In this document: positions 17,507 through 25,439 of the stretch, one piece after another | Position numbering within the stretch: position 1 is the stretch's first letter | How the letters are laid out: every line of letters begins with the position of its first letter | Assembly: GCA_934216615.1 (NCBI GenBank) | Contig: CAKQCB010000002.1 | Coordinates: 62,001-126,000 of the forward strand | Length of the DNA stretch: 64,000 nt | Reading direction: 5' to 3' | Source: an uncultured Anaerolineae bacterium | GTDB taxonomy: Bacteria; Chloroflexota; Anaerolineae; Aggregatilineales; Phototrophicaceae | Position numbers and translations under genes: made by a program | The notes under the pieces: model-generated | The model's input: the letters and a program-made list of their open reading frames with translations, nothing else | Databases searched by the model: none | Told to the model about the DNA's origin: nothing

Positions 17507-18547
17507 TCAAGCGAGGATTTCTGGCGTTATGGATTGCAGTAATGCTTTTGCCAAACGTAACCCATTGTCATAATCTTGTTGGTTCAAATAGGTGCTTGGG
17601 CTGTGAATGTAACGACAAGGCAGAGAGATCACGCCTGTGCGCGCCCCTCCATTTGCTGTATGAATCGCCCCGCCATCGGTGCCACCGCCGGGCGTGGTCT
17701 TGTACTGGAAGGGGATTTCGTTGGCGACGGCGGTATCTCGCATGAACGCAAACAACTTAGGATGTGTGATCATGCTTCGGTCGATGAAACTGATGACAGG
17801 CCCGCCTAACATGAAACAGGTGGGGTTGATGTCTTGCTCATCGTCTGGCTGGCGCACAGGGTTCGGCAAATCATTGGCTGTTGTATTCTCTAAAACAAAG
17901 GCGACATCGGGGTTTACGGCTTGCGCTGCGACCTGCGCCCCACGTAAACCGATCTCCTCTTGAACGGTAAAGGCCGCGTACAGATCGACAGGGTACGGCC
18001 CCGCCATCAGCACATCTAACAACATGGCACAGCCCGCGCGGTCATCGAGCGCTTTGCCTCGAATTACCCCGCTGGACAACTCCATAAAACGCGAATCAAA
18101 CGCGATGCGTTCGCCACGCTTCACTTTGCCAGCGGCCTCATCTTTGCTCGAAGCGCCGATATCAATGCGTAAGTTTTGAATCTTCACCACATTTTGATCA
18201 CGGTTTTGATGGATGGGTGTCCACGTTACCACACCATTGAGGGCGTTATCCCCCACCTTGACGCGCAGGCCGGGCAGGATGCGGTCATCAATGCCCCCGA
18301 CAGCCGCAAAATGGAGTAAGCCATCGCCATCATAGCCCGTGACCATAAAGCCGACTTCGTCCATGTGTGCCGCGACCAAAACCCGCAACGGGTTTTCAGC
18401 GGTGCCTTTTTTGAACGCGATCACACTGCCCATCGGGTCGATCTTTAAATCATCAACGTGATCCCGTAACGCATCCACGATGATTTTTCGTACAGCATCT
18501 TCTTTACCAGAGATGCCTATCGCTTCTGATAATTCTTTCAATAACAT
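17507..18547 (-). CDS. M42 family metallo-aminopeptidase (second gene of a tandem set)
   Basis: A 346-residue paralogue of its two neighbours. Motifs: AAHMDEVGFMVTG, LDDRAGC, VQEEIGLRGAQ, a carboxylate after FVLENT, and a late CRYIHSPS. The segment where the sister proteins read DVTG is ENTTAND here. That may change metal binding or substrate range. Its ATG overlaps the last base of the upstream M42 stop codon (TAATG), so translation is probably coupled. Confidence 0.92.
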   Translation of the reverse strand: MLLKELSEAIGISGKEDAVRKIIVDALRDHVDDLKIDPMGSVIAFKKGTAENPLRVLVAAHMDEVGFMVTGYDGDGLLHFAAVGGIDDRILPGLRVKVGDNALNGVVTWTPIHQNRDQNVVKIQNLRIDIGASSKDEAAGKVKRGERIAFDSRFMELSSGVIRGKALDDRAGCAMLLDVLMAGPYPVDLYAAFTVQEEIGLRGAQVAAQAVNPDVAFVLENTTANDLPNPVRQPDDEQDINPTCFMLGGPVISFIDRSMITHPKLFAFMRDTAVANEIPFQYKTTPGGGTDGGAIHTANGGARTGVISLPCRYIHSPSTYLNQQDYDNGLRLAKALLQSITPEILA

Positions 18548-19650
18548 TAGGATTGCCCTGCTTCGCTAGTTTCAGTGGATGCGGGTTTTAATTCATCCCA
18601 ATCAATGGATGTTAAGAAGTCGGCATCGAGGTCGGCAATAAAATGAGCCATCAAACGGCCTGCGCGTTCGATATCGCGCAAATCCAATGTTTCGACAGGT
18701 GAGTGCATATTACGAATCGGGACTTCTAACAAGGCTGTCGGCACGCCGGATTGGGAAACTTGAATCGCCCAAGCGTCAGTCCCACTGGCACCCGGGATCA
18801 CGTCATCTTGTAATTTCAATTCGAGCCGTTTCGCAGTATCCCGAATTTTGTCATACAGCTTGATGTGGAAATTCGGCCCCACGCCAATCCCCGGGCCACC
18901 GCCCATTTCACACGTGCCATCTGCGTTCACACCTGCCTGCGGTGCAAACGTCACATCCAGCGCAATCGCAATATCCGGCTTGACGAAATTTGCGGAAGTC
19001 TTGGCACCAATCAACCCGCTTTCTTCTTGTATCGTGGCAACCGCGTAAACATCCCAACGATGTGATAAGCGTTGTAATTCATGCAAACAAGCCGTGACCG
19101 CCGCCACGCAAGCGCGGTCATCAAAGGCTTTGCCCGCCACTTTTGTACCGCTCAAATCGATCATCGGCGTGTCTAAGGTGATGCAGTCGCCCACGCGGAT
19201 CAAACGCGCGACGGTTTCAGCATCAAGCCCTGTATCCACAATTAACTCATTAAAGCTCGGGTATTTTTGACGCGCCGACGGCGTGAGCAAATGCGGGGGC
19301 TTGGCGGCCACAACCGCGGGAACCGCTTCACGGCCATGAATCAACACCGGCTGTGATAACATCACGCGGTTATCAATCCCGGTCACGTTATGCACATAAA
19401 TAAACCCATCGACAATTGCCTCTACCATCAGCGCGATTTCGTCCATGTGCGCCGCGAGCATGATGCGTCGAGGGGTTTCTAATGGGGACGTTGCGCGTTT
19501 GATGCCGATCAAACTGCCCAACTTATCTTGCTCGAAATCATCCACAAGACCTTCCCATTCCGCTCGAATGACTTCCCGTACAGGGGCCTCAAAGCCGGAT
19601 GGAGCGTGGGTGTTCACAAGTTTTCGTAAATGTTCTTTTACATCAAACAA
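18547..19650 (-). CDS. M42 family metallo-aminopeptidase (first gene of a tandem set)
   Basis: A 367-residue M42 enzyme, the first of three. Motifs: AAHMDEIALMVE, FDDRACV, IQEESGLIGA, ALDVTFA and RNMHSPVETLD. Note QEESG for the usual QEEVG, and DACV for DRxGC-type spacing. An extra segment (KYPSFNELIVDTG) and an acidic C-terminal tail set it apart from its sisters. The start is TTG 19650 with GGAGGG six bases upstream. A candidate promoter for the operon lies at 19726-19755, divergent from the ROK gene. Confidence 0.92.
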   Translation of the reverse strand: MFDVKEHLRKLVNTHAPSGFEAPVREVIRAEWEGLVDDFEQDKLGSLIGIKRATSPLETPRRIMLAAHMDEIALMVEAIVDGFIYVHNVTGIDNRVMLSQPVLIHGREAVPAVVAAKPPHLLTPSARQKYPSFNELIVDTGLDAETVARLIRVGDCITLDTPMIDLSGTKVAGKAFDDRACVAAVTACLHELQRLSHRWDVYAVATIQEESGLIGAKTSANFVKPDIAIALDVTFAPQAGVNADGTCEMGGGPGIGVGPNFHIKLYDKIRDTAKRLELKLQDDVIPGASGTDAWAIQVSQSGVPTALLEVPIRNMHSPVETLDLRDIERAGRLMAHFIADLDADFLTSIDWDELKPASTETSEAGQS

Positions 19651-19725
19651 TGGCGCCCTCCTTCATCGCTAAAATTACACAAAATAAATTTGATTCTAAA
19701 ATCACTTTTCTTTTTCACCCTCGGC

Positions 19726-19755
19726 ATTGTAACGTGATCTCACATTTCCTCACAA
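19726..19755 (-). promoter_or_regulatory. candidate promoter of the M42 operon
   Basis: On the minus strand it reads TTGTGA, an 18-base spacer, then TACAAT. A small palindrome, GTGATCTCAC (19734-19743), lies in the spacer and could take a regulator. This is a by-eye call. Confidence 0.45.
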
Positions 19756-19756
19756 T

Positions 19757-19782
19757 AACCATTCAAACAAATTTGAATGGTT
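19757..19782. repeat. 11-base inverted repeat between divergent M42 and ROK genes
   Basis: AACCATTCAAA-CAAA-TTTGAATGGTT, a perfect 11-4-11 repeat. No T-run follows on either side, so an operator is more likely than a terminator. It lies just upstream of the M42 candidate -35 and about 50 bases from the ROK -35. Confidence 0.6.
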
Positions 19783-19807
19783 GAGCTATGTTTTGTGAAA
19801 TATTTCT

Positions 19808-19819
19808 TTTTTCATTCAG
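19808..19819. promoter_or_regulatory. operator-like motif, copy 1 of 2
   Basis: TTTTTCATTCAG occurs here, just upstream of the ROK gene -35, and again at 21118-21129 before the permease genes. With its flanks this copy forms TTTTC-ATTCA-GAAAA. A shared site for the ROK protein is inferred. Confidence 0.45.
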
Positions 19820-19831
19820 AAAACAAAGTTC

Positions 19832-19860
19832 TTGACAACTTAAAAAAATCCGTCTATATT
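19832..19860 (+). promoter_or_regulatory. consensus sigma-70-type promoter of the ROK gene
   Basis: TTGACA at 19832-19837, a 17-base spacer and TATATT at 19855-19860. This is the best promoter match in the window. Confidence 0.75.
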
Positions 19861-19861
19861 C

Positions 19862-19876
19862 GAAATAACTTATTTC
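19862..19876. promoter_or_regulatory. palindrome at the ROK transcription start
   Basis: GAAATAA-C-TTATTTC, a perfect 7-1-7 palindrome starting two bases after the -10 hexamer. The position suits an autorepressor operator. A related short palindrome, GAAATATTTC, lies upstream at 19797-19806. Confidence 0.55.
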
Positions 19877-19905
19877 ACTAATTGAAAAAAGATACTGATA
19901 TTTTC

Positions 19906-21102
19906 ATGAAACCTCTTGTTCGTGGCAACCGAGACCTGATTAAAGCGATGAACCGCAGTCTGCTGTTGAATATCATTCGCCAGCATGGACAGCTTTCACG
20001 CACACAACTGACAGAAATATCTGGCTTGAGTGTTGGCGCGGTTTCACAAATCATCAGTGACCTGATCGAAAAAAACTGGCTCCTCGAAACAGGTGAAGGG
20101 GATTACACAGGCGGGCGACGTCAAGTTTTCTTACGCCTGAACCCTCACGCAGGTTATGCCATCGGCATCAAATTGATGGAAGACCGCTTGGTCTGCGCGA
20201 TCACCAACTTTGAAGGCGACATCATCCACTACCAAACCGCCTCACTCGGCAGTGAGGAATACCCTGAAATCACCTGTGACGCGCTCGTTCAAACCATTGA
20301 AGACGCGCTGCAAAAAAGCAGTACCCCGCGCGCGATGGTGTTGGGCGTTGGCATCGGTTTAGCAGGGGTGATCTATCAAGATACAGGCGTAGTGCATTAT
20401 TCCCCGTATGTAGGCTGGAAAGATTTTCCCCTCGCTGACACCTTGCAAGCTCAACTGCACGTCCCTGTTTTTGTCGAAAACGATGTCAATACGCTCACGC
20501 TTAGCGAATATCTTTTTGGCGCAGGTCGCCATCATTCAGATTTTGCGGTGATCACCATCGGGCGCGGGATTGGCATGGGCATGGTGTTAAACGGGCATAT
20601 TTATCGCGGTATACAAGGTGGCGCGGGTGAACTTGGGCACATCCCCTTACACCTCACCACGTTGATGGATAAGACGACCACAACCACCACACTAGAAACA
20701 TTAGCCGCTGATCCGGCGGTCATCCGTTCCCTGCATGAACAGGGGACGAACACTCCTATAAATGATCTCACTGACGTGATCAAAGCCGCAGAAGCAGGCG
20801 ATACAGCGGCACAAAACGCCCTTGCAAAAAGTGGTGAATTTCTTGGCATTGGCCTCGCGACGATCGTCAATATTCTCTCTCCACCGCTCATCATCATCAG
20901 TGGTGAAGGGGTCAGCGCGGGCGATTTCCGTCTACAACCCATGTTGCAAAGCCTTCAACAGCATGTCTTTGGTGGGTTGAGCGACATGGTCGAAATCGTG
21001 ATTGAGCCGACCGATGACGAAGCGTGGGCGCGTGGAGCGGCAAGCCTTGTGATGAGCAAGATTTTTGAATCTCCATTAGTGGAAACTACCACCGTAAATT
21101 AA
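19906..21102 (+). CDS. ROK family transcriptional regulator
   Basis: A 398-residue DNA-binding repressor-type ROK protein, likely responding to a sugar. An N-terminal winged helix-turn-helix (LLNIIRQHGQLSRTQLTEISGLSVGAVSQIISDLI by parts, residues about 15-60) precedes a sugar-kinase-like domain. That domain has GIGLAGVI, VENDVNTLTLSEYLFGAG, TIGRGIGMGMVLNG and GAGELGHIPL. The zinc-binding CxCGxxGCxE motif that normally follows is absent; a Thr run (DKTTTTTTLE) replaces it. It heads the ABC/glycosidase cluster. I prefer ATG 19906; the in-frame TTG 19882 is an alternative. Confidence 0.9.
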   Translation: MKPLVRGNRDLIKAMNRSLLLNIIRQHGQLSRTQLTEISGLSVGAVSQIISDLIEKNWLLETGEGDYTGGRRQVFLRLNPHAGYAIGIKLMEDRLVCAITNFEGDIIHYQTASLGSEEYPEITCDALVQTIEDALQKSSTPRAMVLGVGIGLAGVIYQDTGVVHYSPYVGWKDFPLADTLQAQLHVPVFVENDVNTLTLSEYLFGAGRHHSDFAVITIGRGIGMGMVLNGHIYRGIQGGAGELGHIPLHLTTLMDKTTTTTTLETLAADPAVIRSLHEQGTNTPINDLTDVIKAAEAGDTAAQNALAKSGEFLGIGLATIVNILSPPLIIISGEGVSAGDFRLQPMLQSLQQHVFGGLSDMVEIVIEPTDDEAWARGAASLVMSKIFESPLVETTTVN

Positions 21103-21117
21103 TTTTTTTGAGTAAGC

Positions 21118-21129
21118 TTTTTCATTCAG
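21118..21129. promoter_or_regulatory. operator-like motif, copy 2 of 2
   Basis: TTTTTCATTCAG repeats the motif at 19808-19819. With its flank it forms TTTCA-TTCAG-TGAAA. It lies 17 bases before the first permease start, in the 43-base gap after the ROK gene. Confidence 0.45.
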
Positions 21130-21145
21130 TGAAAGAATTTTAGGA

Positions 21146-22039
21146 ATGATTGTACAAAAGCGTTTTGACCGCTGGAAATGGGTGGTGTTTTTCCTCGCCC
21201 CCAGCCTTGCAGGGTTGTTGATCTTCATCATCTACCCCATCGTGATGTCGATTGGGGTTTCGATGACTGACTGGACACTGCCCCGTGAACCCAACTTCAT
21301 CGGCTTGACCAATTTCACCAACGTTTTAAATGACACACGGTTTTGGAGTGCGTTGCGCATCACGCTGATCTTTATCGCGCTTTACGTCCCCAGCGTGTTC
21401 ATCGCAGGGTTAGGTCTCGCCCTGTTCATGAATACCAAGTTGCCCGGCATGCTCATCATCCGAACCACTTCGTTCATGCCCGTCGTCGCTTCATGGGTGG
21501 TGGTGTCATTAATCGGGCGGTGGATGTTCAACCCCACGTATGGGCCTGTTAACTATTTCCTGTCATTGGTCGGGATACAGGGGCCAACATGGTTATACGA
21601 ACCGACAACAGCCCTCCTCGCCATCGTCATCATCAGCGTGTGGAAAGATATGGGCTATAACGCGCTGCTGTTTTTGGGTGGCTTACAGAACATCTCTGAA
21701 AGTTACTACGAATCAGCGCGTATTGACGGCGCTTCTCGCTGGGATTTGTTCCGTTTCATCACCGTTCCTCTACTCACACCGACCATGTTCTTTGTAGTCA
21801 TCACCTTGTTGATTAACTACTTCCAAATGTTCGACGCTGTGTACTTGATGCCGATACGCGACACCGCAGCCGAACGTGAACTCAGCACGCTCGTCGTCGA
21901 AATCGTCAAGAACGCCTTCAGTTACAACCGCATGGGATACGCCTCTGCCATGTCATGGGCGCTTTTCATTCTGATTTTCATCATCACTATTATTCAATTA
22001 CGTGTACAAAAACGGTGGGTGTACTATGAGGTCGACTAA
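21146..22039 (+). CDS. ABC sugar transporter permease (MalF/UgpA type)
   Basis: A 297-residue inner-membrane permease with six membrane helices. The cytoplasmic EAA loop reads YYESARIDGASRWDLFRFITVPLL and couples to an ATPase. It is half of the channel of a carbohydrate importer. The second permease starts inside its 3' end, giving a 14-base overlap. No ATPase gene lies in the cluster. The ribosome site is weak (TAGGA close to the ATG). Confidence 0.93.
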   Translation: MIVQKRFDRWKWVVFFLAPSLAGLLIFIIYPIVMSIGVSMTDWTLPREPNFIGLTNFTNVLNDTRFWSALRITLIFIALYVPSVFIAGLGLALFMNTKLPGMLIIRTTSFMPVVASWVVVSLIGRWMFNPTYGPVNYFLSLVGIQGPTWLYEPTTALLAIVIISVWKDMGYNALLFLGGLQNISESYYESARIDGASRWDLFRFITVPLLTPTMFFVVITLLINYFQMFDAVYLMPIRDTAAERELSTLVVEIVKNAFSYNRMGYASAMSWALFILIFIITIIQLRVQKRWVYYEVD

Positions 22040-22913
22040 CTCGCTAGAGCTTTCCAAGCCCCGCGCAGTGTCAGGAAATAATCGCACCCAGTTCGTGATC
22101 GGGCGTATTGCGGTGTACATCTTGATGGCGATCTTTGTCATCGTCATGCTCTCACCCTTCTTGGTGATGGTGACCACATCCCTGCGCCCCACCGCGTATG
22201 AGCTGTCGGCGATCCCACAGTTACTGCCACAAGAAATTTCATTCGATGCCTACCGTGAATTGGGGGATCGCCTCGACTTACCGCGCGCATTCTTCAACAG
22301 TATTTTTGTTGCTGGCGTAGGCACAGCGGGGCAAGTGCTGGTTTCAGCGATGGCCGCGTTCGCCTTCTCGCGCATCCAATGGAAATACCGCAACACCGTA
22401 TTCCTGTTATATCTCGGCACGATGATGATCCCGGGCGTGGTATTGATCATTCCGCAGTTTGTGCTCGTCCGTTCATTGGGATGGATCAATAACTATGCCG
22501 CGTTGATTTTCCCGACGTTATTCAGCGCTTTCGGCACGTTCTTGTTACGACAGTCGTTCCTCGCCATTCCGAAAGACTTTGAAGAAGCGGCTTTTGTGGA
22601 TGGCGCGAATTACTTCACGATTTTCTGGCGCATCGTTTTGCCCCTCTCTGGGCCAGCGTTAGCCACCTTATCAATCTTCAGTTTTATGGGACAGTGGAAC
22701 TCATATTTGTGGCCGCTCTTTGTAGCGCGCCGGCCTGACGTGATGACACTTCCCGTTGCTCTCTCTCTCTTACAAGCAGAAACCCGCGCCGTGACAGAAT
22801 GGAACATCGTCATGGCGGGGGCAGTCGTTGCTGTACTGCCCATCCTGCTGGTGTACTTGGTCGCCCAACGTTGGTTTGTTCGCGGGGTCATTGTCAGCGG
22901 TATCAAAGGGTGA
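22026..22913 (+). CDS. ABC sugar transporter permease (MalG/UgpE type)
   Basis: A 295-residue permease with six membrane helices and the EAA loop DFEEAAFVDGANYFTIFWRIVLPL. It pairs with the upstream permease. ATG 22026 follows GGTGGG and overlaps the upstream gene by 14 bases, which implies translational coupling. An earlier in-frame ATG (22002) would only lengthen the cytosolic tail. Confidence 0.93.
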   Translation: MRSTNSLELSKPRAVSGNNRTQFVIGRIAVYILMAIFVIVMLSPFLVMVTTSLRPTAYELSAIPQLLPQEISFDAYRELGDRLDLPRAFFNSIFVAGVGTAGQVLVSAMAAFAFSRIQWKYRNTVFLLYLGTMMIPGVVLIIPQFVLVRSLGWINNYAALIFPTLFSAFGTFLLRQSFLAIPKDFEEAAFVDGANYFTIFWRIVLPLSGPALATLSIFSFMGQWNSYLWPLFVARRPDVMTLPVALSLLQAETRAVTEWNIVMAGAVVAVLPILLVYLVAQRWFVRGVIVSGIKG

Positions 22914-23010
22914 TTGGCATCCACAAGATGCCTGAATGATTGGTTTCGTCACGCGACGGAATGCGTATTTTTTTCGAGAAGATTTTTTTATAAGGAGAAA
23001 GGTTTTAATT

Positions 23011-24237
23011 ATGCGTAAGCTATATTTAAGCGTCATCGGCGCAACTGCACTACTGGCAGTAACACCGCTTGCGGCACAAGAAAATGTCACCGTTCGCTTT
23101 CTGAACTTCACCGCAGGCGCAGATCACGCGGAAGATTTGCAAACGATTATTGATGCCTTCCAAGCAGAAAACCCGGGCATCACCATCCAAGTTGATTCTG
23201 CACCTTTTGGTGATTATTTCACCTTGCTCCAATCAGACATCATCAGCGGTGACGCGCCCGATGTCTTTGAAGTCAACTTTGAAAACTTCATCACCTATGC
23301 CGCCAACGGCACCATGTTGGATTTAGGCGGTCTCATCAGCGAAGATGCGCCTTACTATCCCCGCGCATTGGAAGCCTTCCAATATGAAGGTCAACAATTT
23401 GCCCTGCCTGAATCCTTCTCGACGGTGTTGATGTATTACAACGAAGACCTGTTTGACCAAGCAGGGTTGGAATATCCCACTGACGAATGGACATGGGATG
23501 ATGCCGTGACCGCCGCCTCCGCCATCGACGCGCTTGGTGATGATATTTACGGTTTGTATTCCCCCATCCAATACTGGGAATTCTACAAAAAAGCGGCTCA
23601 AAATGGCGAATGTTTCTTCCTCAACGAAGACCGTACTGAATCGACCATCAATTCCCCTGCATGCGTCGAAACTTTACAGTTGATGGTCGATTGGTTACAA
23701 GATGGCGTGATCCCCTCACAAGCTCAACTGTCCGGCATCTCTGACTCTGACCTGTTCTCTCAAGGAAAGATCGGCATTTGGATTACCGGCATCTGGATGT
23801 TCAGCGCTTTACGTGAATCCGAAGTGAACTGGAACGTTCAGCTCGAACCCATGATCAACCAACACGCCCATCACTTCTTCTCGAACGGCGTCGCAGTTTC
23901 TTCGACCACCGATGTGCAAGATGCCGCCGTCCGCTGGGTAGAATTCTTGACCACCAGCCAAGTTGCCGCCCAAGTCCGTATCGACAACGCATGGGAATTA
24001 CCCGCATTGGATGAACCCGCTTACTTTGAGAGCTTCTTGTCTCAAAACCCACCGGAAAACACCCAAGCCGTCTTCCAAGCATTAGAAAGTGCTGTCGCAC
24101 CGCCTACCATCGAACGCCAAGTTGAAATGCAAGACGGCGTTGATCGTTTAATCTCGCAAGTGGTTGACGGTGAACTCACCGCACAAGAAGCATTAGATCA
24201 AGCGAAAGCGCTGATTGACTCACTCTTAACATCCTAA
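23011..24237 (+). CDS. ABC sugar transporter extracellular solute-binding protein
   Basis: A 408-residue family 1 solute-binding protein. The signal peptide (MRKLYLSVIGATALLAVTPLAAQ) ends in an AxA-type site and has no lipobox Cys, so membrane tethering would have to come from elsewhere. The mature part has the family pattern: TVRFLNFTAG, LQTIIDAFQAENPGI, ISGDAPDVFEVNFENF and MYYNEDLFDQAGLEYP. AAGGAGA precedes ATG 23011 at a fair distance. The gene order is permease, permease, binding protein. A large hairpin follows the gene. The ligand is likely an alpha-glucoside, judged from the downstream hydrolases. Confidence 0.93.
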   Translation: MRKLYLSVIGATALLAVTPLAAQENVTVRFLNFTAGADHAEDLQTIIDAFQAENPGITIQVDSAPFGDYFTLLQSDIISGDAPDVFEVNFENFITYAANGTMLDLGGLISEDAPYYPRALEAFQYEGQQFALPESFSTVLMYYNEDLFDQAGLEYPTDEWTWDDAVTAASAIDALGDDIYGLYSPIQYWEFYKKAAQNGECFFLNEDRTESTINSPACVETLQLMVDWLQDGVIPSQAQLSGISDSDLFSQGKIGIWITGIWMFSALRESEVNWNVQLEPMINQHAHHFFSNGVAVSSTTDVQDAAVRWVEFLTTSQVAAQVRIDNAWELPALDEPAYFESFLSQNPPENTQAVFQALESAVAPPTIERQVEMQDGVDRLISQVVDGELTAQEALDQAKALIDSLLTS

Positions 24238-24254
24238 CGTTATTACGCTAAACC

Positions 24255-24296
24255 GCCTCTGTTGGTGAGTGTACTCCATGCTCACTGACAGAGGGC
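24255..24296 (+). repeat. large intergenic hairpin after the binding-protein gene
   Basis: GCCTCTGT-TG-GTGAG, an 11-base loop, CTCAC-TG-ACAGAGGGC: a long stem with a symmetric TG/TG internal loop. No T-run follows. Such stems often protect upstream mRNA, which would favour high binding-protein expression over the glycosidases. Confidence 0.6.
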
Positions 24297-24362
24297 TTCG
24301 GTGATCATCCTCTTGGTGATAAATTTTTGTCTCGTCACTCTTTACCGTTTGGAACAGCCAAC

Positions 24363-25439
24363 ATGAATTTAACCCAAAAAAGTTTTGATATTATCCATGC
24401 TGGACAAGCGACGAACGGGGCATATGCTGCCTGCGAAAGCTTCTCACAATACAATTATTCATGGTTGCGCGACGGTGCTTGGATTGCTTACGGCATGGAT
24501 TGCGCCGACCAACATCAAAGCGCCCGCAAATTTTACCAATGGGGGGTTCACGTCCTACTGCGCTACACGCATAAAGTCGATGTGTTAATTGGCAAGTTAG
24601 ACCGTGGGGAACAACCCCTCGAAACCGATTATCTTCCCACCCGCTTCGCCTTAGATGGGGGTTTAGGTCAAGAAGATTGGCCGGACTTTCAATTGGACGG
24701 TTATGGGGCGTGGTTATGGGGTCTTGTTCAACACTGTAGGCTGAGCGATTTTCAGATTTGGGAAGAAGCGCGCCCCGCAATTGAACTGCTCGTGCGTTAT
24801 CTTGAGGCGCTTTGGCAATCCCCCAATTATGACTGTTGGGAAGAACACCGCGACCAAATCCATACCGCAACACTCGCCGCCCTCTATGGAGGGTTGACCG
24901 CCGTTCAAGAGGTTGACCCGACCCTCGTTCCGTATACCCTTCCAACTGACATCCGCACCTACATTCTGGAACATTGTGTGGCAGAGGAAGGTCACTTCAT
25001 GAAATCAATCGGCAATTCAGAAGTAGATGCCAGTCTGCTTTGGGTTGCTGTGCCCTATCGCGTTGTCGCCGTTGATGATCCCCGTTTTACGGCAACGCTC
25101 AACAAAATCGAACGTGACATTCACCGCCCACAAGGGGGCGTCTACCGTTATGCAAAAGATACCTATTTTGGTGCGGGGGAATGGATTCTTCTCACCGCAT
25201 GGCTCGGTTGGGTCTATACCGAATTAGGCCAACCAGAAACCGCACGCGAACTCTATCGCTGGATCGAACAGCAAGCCCAATCTGACGGCGAACTTCCCGA
25301 ACAGGTCTCTGACCACACCCTTTATCCTGACTATTATCAACCATGGGTAGAGCGTTGGGGAACACCCGCCAAACCCCTGCTCTGGTCACATGGTATGTAT
25401 CTTGTCCTTCAAAATCGTTTAAAAGAAAGTGCCCTATGA
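24363..25439 (+). CDS. GH15-like glycoside hydrolase (glucoamylase/trehalase type)
   Basis: A 358-residue (alpha/alpha)6-barrel enzyme, shorter than most GH15 proteins because the N-terminal beta domain is missing. GH15 signatures: YSWLRDGAWIAYGM, DFQLDGYGAWLW, CWEEHRDQIHTATLAALYGG (general acid Glu region), and the C-terminal LPEQVSDHTLYPDYY followed by PLLWSHGMYLVL (general base Glu in LPEQ). There is no signal peptide, so it acts on imported oligosaccharides in the cytosol. It overlaps the GH31 start by four bases (ATGA). ATG 24363 is chosen over the in-frame TTG 24327. Confidence 0.83.
   Translation: MNLTQKSFDIIHAGQATNGAYAACESFSQYNYSWLRDGAWIAYGMDCADQHQSARKFYQWGVHVLLRYTHKVDVLIGKLDRGEQPLETDYLPTRFALDGGLGQEDWPDFQLDGYGAWLWGLVQHCRLSDFQIWEEARPAIELLVRYLEALWQSPNYDCWEEHRDQIHTATLAALYGGLTAVQEVDPTLVPYTLPTDIRTYILEHCVAEEGHFMKSIGNSEVDASLLWVAVPYRVVAVDDPRFTATLNKIERDIHRPQGGVYRYAKDTYFGAGEWILLTAWLGWVYTELGQPETARELYRWIEQQAQSDGELPEQVSDHTLYPDYYQPWVERWGTPAKPLLWSHGMYLVLQNRLKESAL

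Noticed and set aside
24391..24945. 184-residue open frame on the minus strand
   Set aside because: Antisense to the GH15-like gene; Arg-rich composition typical of a shadow frame.
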